Shown here one piece after another: positions 56,586-64,000 of a stretch of 64,000 bases of DNA. Both the position numbers and the translations under genes were made by a program. This DNA is from UBA2287 sp964479665 (GTDB lineage: Bacteria > Bacteroidota > Bacteroidia > Bacteroidales > Tenuifilaceae). Positions within the stretch are counted from its first letter, which is position 1. The number at the start of each line of letters is the position of its first letter. The stretch is taken from positions 1 through 64,000 of the forward strand of contig CAYZNN010000016.1 in assembly GCA_964479665.1 (NCBI GenBank). Reading direction: 5' to 3'. The notes under the pieces were generated by a model. That model made no database searches, had not been told where the DNA came from, and was given only the letters and a program-made list of their open reading frames with translations.

Positions 56586-58106
56586 TTAATTTATCGGGTT
56601 TTGCATGCCTATAATTGCATCAACATACTCTCTAGTATTGCTCAATCGCGGAACCTTATTTTGTCCGCCAAGTTTGCCCCTTTCCTTCATCCATTCGAAA
56701 AAAGAACCCGGCTTCATAATCTTAATTACCGGTGCCGATAATGTAATGCCCTTATATCGTTTTGCCTCATAATCTGAATTTAAAGCACATAGGGCATTGT
56801 CGAGAATAGTAGTAAAAAAATCGAGGTCGTTAGGTTGGTTTTCGAACTCAATAAGCCATTCGTGAGCTCCTTTGGCATTATCGGCCATATAAATGGGGGC
56901 TGCAGTATATTCGCGAATTAGAGCACCCGTTTTTTCGCAGGCAATTTTTAATGCCTTTTCGGCATTGTCAATAATTAATTCTTCTCCAAATGCGTTAATA
57001 AAGTGCTTGGTTCGTCCGGTAATCTTAATTCGGTGCGGGAATCGCGATTCAAATTTAACAGTGTCGCCAATTATATATCGCCAAAGCCCCGAGTTGGTGC
57101 TAATAACTAAGGCGTAGTTTTTATTTAGTTCCACATCGGCTATAGTATGCACCTGTGGGTTTGGGTAGTGTATTTGTTCAAAAGGAATAAATTCATAAAA
57201 AATTCCGTAGTCAAGCATCAGAAGCATTTCGTTTACCGAGGGTTCATCCTGAATTGCAAAGAATCCTTCACTCGCATTGTAGGTTTCTAGGTAGTTCATC
57301 TTATCGGTTGGAATAACCTTACGAAACTGTTCCCTATAGGGATCGAAACTTACACCACCATGGATAAACAGTTCAAGGTTGGGCCAAACTTCAAGCAGAT
57401 TGTCCTTCCCTGTATGGCTAAGAATATGCTTTACCATTACCAAGTTCCACGATGGAACACCTGCGAGGCTCGTTACATTTTCCTTTAAAGCCTCGTGGGT
57501 AAGTTTTCCCAACTTTTCTTCCCATTCAGGAATTAATGCCACTTGCTGGCTGGGAGTGCGAATAAAATTGACCCACCAGGGTAAATTTTCGATTAGGATT
57601 GCAGATAAATCGCCGTAATAAGAATCGTTACTGAAATTATCTATTTGGTGGCTACCGCCCAGAGTAAGCCCTTTCCCTGAAAAAATTTCTGTCTCAGGGT
57701 TCTGATTGGTATAAATGGCTAACACATCGCGCCCTCCGCGAAAGTGACACTCCTCAAGAGCATCATTACTTACCGGAATAAACTTACTTTTATCGCTGGT
57801 AGTTCCCGACGATTTGGCAAACCACTTCACATTGCCGGGCCAGAGTATGTTTTGTTCACCTTTACGTAATAGATCTACGTATGGCTTTAATTGCTCGTAA
57901 TCGCAAAGGGGAACCTTGCTCTGAAAATCGGCTACGCTCTTAATGCGACCAAACCCATATTTCTTACCAAAATGGGTGTTTTTAGCTTTATCGATAAGCT
58001 TAAATAGGGTTTCTTCTTGCACTTCCATTGGAAACCGTCTGAAAAGGTCAATTTGGTGCAATCTTTTTGTATTTCCCCAAACTATTAGCGATTTTATTAG
58101 CGACAT
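56586..58106 (-). CDS. GH3-family acyl-adenylate-forming protein
   Basis: 506 residues related to plant GH3 auxin-amino acid ligases. FAKSSGTTSDKSKFIPVS is the ATP-binding P-loop equivalent; ETYNASEGFFAIQ and GLWRYIIGDTVKFE match conserved motifs. Bacterial members are widespread in Bacteroidota, with no proven substrate; acyl adenylation is inferred from family. Confidence 0.88.
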   Translation of the reverse strand: MSLIKSLIVWGNTKRLHQIDLFRRFPMEVQEETLFKLIDKAKNTHFGKKYGFGRIKSVADFQSKVPLCDYEQLKPYVDLLRKGEQNILWPGNVKWFAKSSGTTSDKSKFIPVSNDALEECHFRGGRDVLAIYTNQNPETEIFSGKGLTLGGSHQIDNFSNDSYYGDLSAILIENLPWWVNFIRTPSQQVALIPEWEEKLGKLTHEALKENVTSLAGVPSWNLVMVKHILSHTGKDNLLEVWPNLELFIHGGVSFDPYREQFRKVIPTDKMNYLETYNASEGFFAIQDEPSVNEMLLMLDYGIFYEFIPFEQIHYPNPQVHTIADVELNKNYALVISTNSGLWRYIIGDTVKFESRFPHRIKITGRTKHFINAFGEELIIDNAEKALKIACEKTGALIREYTAAPIYMADNAKGAHEWLIEFENQPNDLDFFTTILDNALCALNSDYEAKRYKGITLSAPVIKIMKPGSFFEWMKERGKLGGQNKVPRLSNTREYVDAIIGMQNPIN

Positions 58107-58135
58107 ACATTAAGCCTTTATTCAATACAAATATA

Positions 58136-58867
58136 CTATGTTTCGAACACATCGGACAGTACTTGCAGCGAGTTTATAGGAGGAAAACTTCCCAGATGGT
58201 AGCTAAAGTAATCTAGCATTCCTTTTAAAAAGGCAACCCTCAGGCGGCCGTTCAGTTCAACTCCTTCAATGTTATCATACCCATATTGCAGGAAATAGCT
58301 AAGTATCTCGCTATTCTCAGAATTAAAAAACTGAGGGTGCAAAGGCTCCAATTCCTCAAAATGCCCTGTTTTTATATTGAAAAACCGACAGGTTGAGGAG
58401 TAGCTGCCGCTCGGAAAAAAACCAATGTAGCGAGAAAGTTGAACAAGGAAAGCTAGATGAAAATTTACTACTCCGGTTTGAGTATTGTCGAGATACTCTA
58501 TTGAACTTTCGAGAAATTGATAAAGGCTTGGATTAGCCTCTTCTTCACGAACAGTACGGTATACTACTTCGCTTATAAAAAGAGCCAATGCTCTCTTAAT
58601 ATGGTTATGAGGCAGGCTGGTAAGAGATATATATGGATGTGCCTCCTTAAAGCGCCCCATGCCACCGTGACGAGATGGGTAATAATGAATATTAAGCATC
58701 GTCAGGGGTTGAAATAGTATGGCCTTACCTGCCCGCTTTCCCGTGGGGTAGGCTCTATTTACCATTACAGTTTGCCTGCCTTGTTGCCTAGTGTATAAAT
58801 GAGCAATCAGGCTAGTTTCACCATAACGAATGCCACGGAGGGCAATTGCCTGATCGTTATGAAGCAT
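58136..58867 (-). CDS. recO: DNA repair protein RecO
   Basis: Loads RecA on SSB-coated DNA with RecR. The 243-residue protein starts MLHNDQAIALRGIRYGETS, the OB-fold N-terminal domain of RecO, and has a central helical part with SRYIGFFPS. I trimmed 19 residues to the ATG at 58867. It starts 13 bases after the porZ stop in the same direction, the pairing known in Bacteroidota. Confidence 0.93.
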   Translation of the reverse strand: MLHNDQAIALRGIRYGETSLIAHLYTRQQGRQTVMVNRAYPTGKRAGKAILFQPLTMLNIHYYPSRHGGMGRFKEAHPYISLTSLPHNHIKRALALFISEVVYRTVREEEANPSLYQFLESSIEYLDNTQTGVVNFHLAFLVQLSRYIGFFPSGSYSSTCRFFNIKTGHFEELEPLHPQFFNSENSEILSYFLQYGYDNIEGVELNGRLRVAFLKGMLDYFSYHLGSFPPINSLQVLSDVFET

Positions 58868-58880
58868 GGCTGATAAAAAA

Positions 58881-61199
58881 TTACTTAACAAAAAGAATCT
58901 TTCCTGCTGCAGTTTGTTCACCACTACTATCGGAACAGAAGAAAAGATAAACCCCGGTTGCTACCCGTTTACCTTGTCTGTTTTTTCCATTCCATGTAGC
59001 TTGGCCACCCTGGCTTACGGTTTCGTAAACCAAATTACCACTAATGTCGGTTATTTTTACTATGGTTTTCTCTACGAGTCCCGTAATTGTAATATCGCCC
59101 GTATAATTGGGTCGAACCGGATTTGGGAATGCATAAACTTTCCCAAAAGTTTCCCCTGGCTCCGTTGCATCGCCACGATATGATACCATTCCCTTATCGG
59201 TTGAAATAAAAACCTCGCCAGTTGTAGGGTGGACTGCAATATGCTGAATATTATTAGAAGGGAGAGGACAATTAGACGTGGTAAAATGCTTCAGCTGCTT
59301 AGTACCATCGGCCGATTGAAGAATGGCTCCTGATCGTGAGGTACCAAACCACTTGCGGTTGCCTCCGTCAACCGCAATGGTGGTTACTACCTCGTTTTCG
59401 AGTAGGAATACCGCCAACCCCGAAACTACATCGGGGACCCTAACCCTCTGAAAACTAAAAGAAGAAGGTGTAAACACCCGCTCGGGATTATAGGAAACCA
59501 AAACGCCATCAGCGGTTCCTATCCAAAGGTAGCCGTCCCTATCGAAAGCAATTGATGCAATATCGTTTGGCAACGAATTTCCTAGTCCATCGATTAGTGG
59601 TGGTTTTCGAAAAGCGTCGTCGCTCGCTGAAGATGGGTCGGCTCCAGGGTCGAGCACAAACAGACCACCTCCCGATGGCAATATGAGCCATAGATGCCCA
59701 GCGGACGAGAAATGTATATCGGAAAAACGGGTTGCACCAATTTGGTTGGCATACGGAAAGCTGAACCAACGTCCATCGGTTAACCTAACCGATATGGGTC
59801 TGTCGACCCCAACATTAGCTGCCCAAAGGTTGCCCGACTTGTCGAAAGCAATGCCACTAACTCTGCAGTAGGGGCCAGAAATAATGGTTTGCAGGGTACT
59901 ATTTGCTGGTGAATAGTTTTCAACAAATTCGTCGTTTACAAAATGCGAAATACCATTACCCCAGCTCGAAGCAAAATACTCGCTTGGGTTCGAAGGATTT
60001 ACCAATACCCTCACCGCATCGAACATGGAAGTATTTCTGTATGTACTCCATTGGTTGTTCATGTTGGTATTAATAGTAAATGGTAACCAACGGTTCCCAT
60101 AGGCATTGTTGTAAGCTCCTGCTGCCACAATGAATCCATTGCCCTTGGGGGCAATATGAAACGAGTTATTGCTCTCGGGACCGTTGGGACTCGCTTCGAC
60201 CCACGATTCACCCATTCGATACATTAGGCCATACTCTTTGTCGGCTACGGCCAAATTTCCGCTCCAATCTAAATGTGCATAGCTGGGGCTAAACTTCGAA
60301 AACGAAGGGTACGAAAACTGCCAAAATCCTCCACCCTGAAGTCCCTGATAGTGGGCAATTCCCGATCCGGAGCAGATAATTAGGTATGTTTCATTTGCCG
60401 ACAAATTGTTTATAACATTGAAGTAGCGGAAACGCTGAATCCACTGTTCCCCGTCCCTGTACCAAACCACGTCGGGTGTAGTATTGCCGTTATTTTGAGC
60501 AATTATTAATTTATCTTTAAATATAGCTAGAGCACCAACCTGCGTATTGGGGTTTGGTAAAGTATTGTCGAGGCTCCACGCTGCAAAGTGGAATAAATTT
60601 GGACTATTTAAACTTGCAAACATTAATCCGCTCTCTGTTGCAGCATATATGGTTGAATTAAAAACGAGGGTTTGAAATACCGGCAAATTGGCACCCCCTG
60701 AACCTATCATGTATGTGTCCTTAATTTCGAAACGGCTGGTGTTTAGCACTACAATGCCAAAGCCCGTTGAAATATGAACAATTTCATTATCAACAAAATA
60801 AAAATGATTGATGGTCTTTTCGCCTATCATAGGCTTATCCTTAATAAACGGGATGTTAACCACGCGGTTTGAGAAAACCATATCGATATTGCCATCGCTG
60901 TATCCCACCAGCAGCAGTTTTTGATAAGGAGAATAGGCAATGCTTGAAATACCAACGCCCGACAACCCGTTTACCCTGTTGAGTTTGCCTACATCTCCAT
61001 CGGTGGGGTTATACCAGAAAACTCCATTCGCTGTTGAAACATAAACTTTACTATCGCCCGAAGTAACTGTTAATCCTCGTTTATACGAAAAATGGTCGCG
61101 CCATTGTCCTACTGCTGGCTGAGCCATTACATTGCTTGTAAAAAAGCATACTAATACGAGATGTGCAAAAAGGCTAACAACCTGAAATCTGATTTTCAT
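58881..61199 (-). CDS. porZ: Type IX secretion system protein PorZ (propeller plus sorting domain)
   Basis: 772 residues, close to P. gingivalis PorZ (776). Signal peptide (about 1-26), then GQWRDHFSYKRGLTVTSGDS and repeated blades of a beta-propeller (ISSIAYSPYQKLLLVGYSDG; GYLWIGTADGVLVSYNPE). A C-terminal secretion signal-like domain begins FGKVYAFPNPVRPNY. PorZ is part of the cell-surface complex that processes type IX cargo. The match to the family and its place beside recO support the call. Other por genes are not in the window. Confidence 0.88.
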   Translation of the reverse strand: MKIRFQVVSLFAHLVLVCFFTSNVMAQPAVGQWRDHFSYKRGLTVTSGDSKVYVSTANGVFWYNPTDGDVGKLNRVNGLSGVGISSIAYSPYQKLLLVGYSDGNIDMVFSNRVVNIPFIKDKPMIGEKTINHFYFVDNEIVHISTGFGIVVLNTSRFEIKDTYMIGSGGANLPVFQTLVFNSTIYAATESGLMFASLNSPNLFHFAAWSLDNTLPNPNTQVGALAIFKDKLIIAQNNGNTTPDVVWYRDGEQWIQRFRYFNVINNLSANETYLIICSGSGIAHYQGLQGGGFWQFSYPSFSKFSPSYAHLDWSGNLAVADKEYGLMYRMGESWVEASPNGPESNNSFHIAPKGNGFIVAAGAYNNAYGNRWLPFTINTNMNNQWSTYRNTSMFDAVRVLVNPSNPSEYFASSWGNGISHFVNDEFVENYSPANSTLQTIISGPYCRVSGIAFDKSGNLWAANVGVDRPISVRLTDGRWFSFPYANQIGATRFSDIHFSSAGHLWLILPSGGGLFVLDPGADPSSASDDAFRKPPLIDGLGNSLPNDIASIAFDRDGYLWIGTADGVLVSYNPERVFTPSSFSFQRVRVPDVVSGLAVFLLENEVVTTIAVDGGNRKWFGTSRSGAILQSADGTKQLKHFTTSNCPLPSNNIQHIAVHPTTGEVFISTDKGMVSYRGDATEPGETFGKVYAFPNPVRPNYTGDITITGLVEKTIVKITDISGNLVYETVSQGGQATWNGKNRQGKRVATGVYLFFCSDSSGEQTAAGKILFVK

Positions 61200-61375
61200 A
61201 ACTTTGAATTGCTATATGGAATTAATAACAATATTAATTATAAAAAAGTATCGCAACACAATAACAAAATGAATAAAAGCAAGCATGTTGGCACAATAAA
61301 TGGTAATTGCAAACGTACTCAATTTAAAACTATTGCTTGCGTTTGCTCTAGTATCGATTATTAAACAGTGAAATT

Positions 61376-61780
61376 ATGAAAAATTGTAAATTAACCTTTA
61401 TCGGATTTTTTATCCTATTATTTCCGTTATATGGTATTTGCCAGCATAAAGTAACATCCACCCCCACTTGGTTTAAAAAACCCCCACTACCCAATAGTGG
61501 AAAAGTAATTGGCGTGGGTAAGGGTTGGTCGGAACGAATAAATTTGGCTGAGCAGAAAGCTATAATGAGTGCCAACGAAAGCATTGCACGACAAATAAAC
61601 CCACCCCAAAAAACCAAAAAGTCATTTTTTCGCCCAGCAAAAAAGGGTTCCCAAAAAACCACGCTCGAAAGCGAAACGGTAAAGGCCTCCATAGGCAACT
61701 CAGTAATTATTAAAAAAGCCTATAAAAAGCATAAGGATGGATATTTGTTCTATATTATGATTGAAACTGATTTTCAATAA
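61376..61780 (+). CDS. LPP20-like periplasmic protein
   Basis: The 134-residue protein has a signal sequence (about 1-22, KLTFIGFFILLFPLYGICQ), then TPTWFKKPPLPN, KVIGVGKGWSERINLAEQKA and AIMSANESIARQI, the pattern of LPP20-type domains (W-x-x-P-P, then a helix beginning near A-E/Q-x-x-A). Function unknown. The 176 bases between it and porZ (divergent) must hold both promoters. Confidence 0.7.
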   Translation: MKNCKLTFIGFFILLFPLYGICQHKVTSTPTWFKKPPLPNSGKVIGVGKGWSERINLAEQKAIMSANESIARQINPPQKTKKSFFRPAKKGSQKTTLESETVKASIGNSVIIKKAYKKHKDGYLFYIMIETDFQ

Positions 61781-62296
61781 ATTTATTTCTTTTTCTTTAA
61801 ATCTTTTTTTGATGGCCCAACTCTTACATTAGATGTTTTACAGCATAATTAAGCCAAAAATGGGGGGGGTAAATTATTATTGCTATATTTGTTTCGGATT
61901 ATACGAAAAAGTTATATAGATCGCTTATTTAGTTGTTAGTTTTATTTAGCAATTCGTTACATATTTTCTGAAACAGGTTCTTTTTCTATCAAACAACAAT
62001 TTTTAGTTTCCTTTTTATTGCCTATGGATTAACGCTGGAATTGTACTAGGCAATTGGTTTAATAGTAGAATGGATGATTGCCAGAAGTTTTATTGCCGTA
62101 TAGCTTTCTGTTTCAAAATGGCAAAAGAACCTACCCCAAGGCCTGACCGGAAATCAACCCTAGGGTGGGAAGCAAAGCGTGAGTTTTACCAAATCCTTAC
62201 GACGAAATAGATTATAAAAGGTTTCGAAAGATTCTTATATTATGCCTATTTTATTTAATAATGATTGATAAACAATAAGTGTATAACATAATAAAA
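61781..62296 (+). other. 515-base gene-poor stretch
   Basis: It has a G8 run at about 61862 and a TAnnTTTG-type box (61884-61891). The one open frame worth naming is 62118-62210, a 30-residue basic peptide (MAKEPTPRPDRKSTLG...). Its upstream sequence has no ribosome-binding site, so I do not call it a gene. No tRNA or known RNA recognised. Confidence 0.4.
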
Positions 62297-63133
62297 ATGA
62301 AACAAATGAACAAATACATCAAAACATTAACATTACTATTTCTAATTAGCATTGGTATTGTTTCGTGCGTAAAAGAACGCTTAGAAAATACCGATATTAA
62401 TAATCCTAATATCCCAAAAACTGGTGTACTGCTAAGTTACAAGGTAAATGAAACCTCTTTTAGCCGTAAAAAGGGAAGAGCGATCTCAAAGTTATGTCGG
62501 GCAAGAGCATTAACTCAGAAATGCGGGAGGTTAAAATGTACTTTGATACAACTGAGGACAATTACTTCATTAAAACTACCCGTTTGAATTGTTCGAAAAG
62601 CAAGCGAAAAGATTTTGCAGAGCCCGAATGGAGAACTATAGTAGAGACCAATGCGGGCAGAACCACATACAACGATCTTGGGGCAATTATTTCTTCCGTT
62701 TCTAAAACATTGCATGGAGGGCAGGGTTTGGGTTATATGGTTACCAGTTATGCTGAGCGTGCAAAAAAGATGAAGGAAATGATACAGGGTTTATCTGCAA
62801 AAAATGGGCGGATATTTAATTGAAACCCAAGCAGACACAACGGTAGTTAAAGTAACCCGTGTTTTTGAGCAGGGAAACGAGGAAGATGAGGGCCTTGTGG
62901 GTTACACATCCGTTTCCTACCTAAACGTGCAATATGGTGTTTCTGTTATTTCAGAACTCTACGACCCCAACGGTAAACTGACAAGCAAGACAACCATGCT
63001 CTATATACTTATCGACGATATTCCTGTTGTGGCTTACGAGGAGGCAATTTCATTCAGCGTTACCCATTTGGGCGAAACCATTGAGCATAGAACCATTACC
63101 AACTACGACAATATTAATATCACAAACTTTTAG
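62297..63133 (+). pseudogene. Lipoprotein with Bacteroidota-type lipobox, two frameshifts
   Basis: From the ATG at 62297 the signal MNKYIKTLTLLFLISIGIV ends in SC, a lipobox. The frame changes near 62490 (before KVMSGKSINSEMREVKMYF) and at an A6 run near 62808, after which GGYLIETQADTTVVKVTRV continues to 63133. Joined, this makes about 278 residues. I do not recognise a family. Both changes fit one-base errors; the A6 site is a common place for them. Confidence 0.7.
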
Positions 63134-63136
63134 GGT

Positions 63137-64000
63137 ATGTTTAAACAAAATACTTATTACTTTAATTATCGTCCTCACTTTTAATAGTATTAATGCACAA
63201 TACAACCCTACATATCGCAATGTTTTTTGGCTTCATGGGGTACAGGGCGATGTAAATTCAATGAAAGCGCTTTCCGATTATTTCAGTGCTCGTTATCAAA
63301 TCAACTCCTATCACCCTGCTTACCAATCTAATAGGGGCTTGGTTTATGCCGCAAACCAGTGGAATTCTATCGATTTTGGACATCAACCCAACGACATCAC
63401 CATAGCACATAGCATGGGAGGTTTGGTTGCTCGGCAATACGATAGGCAGGCCATAAGCAATAAAAAACTTGACGGATTAATAACACTTTGCTCCCCTCAT
63501 CAAGGAGCTGAATTTGCTAACTCTTTTGACAACGGAAAAGTTAGAACCATGTTTGAAAAATCCATTAACGATGGGCTCGAGGGGTATAGCGTAATGGGTC
63601 ATTGGGTTGGTAACCTTGCATTGTACCATGAAAATGTATTAAGGGTTTTTGGGCAATACGATAGCTACATACAGGCACGCACGGCAATTACTCATAATAT
63701 TGTTGGGCTTTTCTTTGGAGGAGTGTTTTACTATTGGACAACTAGTTTTTTAGTTAATTTGGTTTCTGCAAGTGAAGTTAGCGATAAGGTTAATATGCTG
63801 AAAATTGGAGTTGCCTCATCGTTGCAGACTTTGATTGGCCGACTGGCGGGGTTCGTTTTTGGTAGCCAGGATGAGTACCATCCCTCGTCCAAGGACGATC
63901 TGAAGCCCACAAGTGGCATTATTGCTTCTTTGGGCACCACAACTCCACCTTGCCCTAAAATTGCCATTTCTTGCACGGAAGACTATCCTGCTGGTATCAA
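63137..64000 (+). pseudogene. Alpha/beta-hydrolase (lipase-like), 5' frameshift, cut by window end
   Basis: The body frame is open to the window end and reads VFWLHGVQGDVNSMK, then AHSMGGLVARQYDRQ, a lipase-type nucleophile elbow with the serine in HSMG. The signal sequence (ILITLIIVLTFNSINAQ) is in the same frame, but the ATG at 63137 is not: one A added in TTTAAACAAAATA would give MFKTKILITLIIV. In the given sequence the first in-frame ATG is near 63260. Predicted secreted esterase/lipase. The 3' end lies outside. Confidence 0.7.

Noticed and set aside
62118..62210. Thirty-residue open frame in the gene-poor stretch
   Set aside because: No ribosome-binding site, no recognised family, and neighbours give no support.
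1..64000. CRISPR arrays and tRNA or rRNA genes
   Set aside because: I saw no regularly spaced repeats and no cloverleaf or rRNA-like segment in any spacer.

Overview
The window comes from the chromosome of a member of the Bacteroidota, most likely a Bacteroidales-type anaerobe. Evidence: a PorZ-like type IX secretion protein beside recO, a C-terminal sorting-type domain on a secreted peptidase, SpoIIE/TPR and PAS-rich sensors typical of the phylum, AT-rich spacers and mostly SD-poor starts. Genus cannot be assigned from sequence alone.

Region 1 (1-6040) is a compact eleven-gene bacterial microcompartment (BMC) operon. It encodes a full shell: two BMC-H hexamers, one double-layer-type BMC-T, one single-layer-type BMC-T and four BMC-P pentamers. 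Three enzymes accompany it: a CoA-acylating aldehyde dehydrogenase and a deoxyribose-phosphate aldolase, both with helical N-terminal tails that look like encapsulation peptides, and an RpiB-like sugar-phosphate isomerase whose catalytic Cys position is Asp. This matches the published 'sugar-phosphate-utilising' (SPU) BMC class. Inferred core chemistry: deoxyribose 5-phosphate is split to glyceraldehyde 3-phosphate and acetaldehyde, and acetaldehyde is oxidised to acetyl-CoA inside the shell. No phosphotransacylase (PduL) and no alcohol dehydrogenase lie in the window. The operon ends at a strong terminator.

Region 2 (6130-8940) is an insertion-sequence scar: a frameshifted IS1634-type transposase beside an apparently intact zinc-ribbon Mutator/IS256-type transposase, plus a short remnant of a second copy of the latter family.

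Region 3 (8991-20318) is mainly housekeeping: frr, pyrH, a two-gene LysO-type lysine exporter, a sugar nucleotidyltransferase, a broken secreted S51 peptidase, nadB, a YfhO-family membrane protein and nfo.

Region 4 (20315-38123) holds signalling and efflux: a TPR-SpoIIE phosphatase (frameshifted), a TetR-TolC-MFP-RND efflux operon, a large hybrid histidine kinase, a second broken S51 peptidase, an output-less Cache-HAMP-GAF-PAS sensor and a CPBP protease.

Region 5 (38088-46197) holds kbl, a hairpin/MITE-like element, a decayed carbonic anhydrase, a deoxynucleoside kinase, wecB with an internal stop, a PHP phosphatase, rdgB and a universal stress protein.

Region 6 (46335-64000) holds a receptor-type adenylate cyclase fused to an HD phosphodiesterase-like domain, a second universal stress protein, a second output-less sensor, dgt, a DnaQ/GIY-YIG nuclease with an internal stop, a broken ECF sigma factor, a GH3-family protein, recO, porZ, and small lipoproteins leading into a truncated lipase-like gene.

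An unusual number of otherwise good genes carry one or two frameshifts or in-frame stops. Several lie in homopolymers, so assembly or sequencing error must be separated from true gene decay before those genes are called dead.
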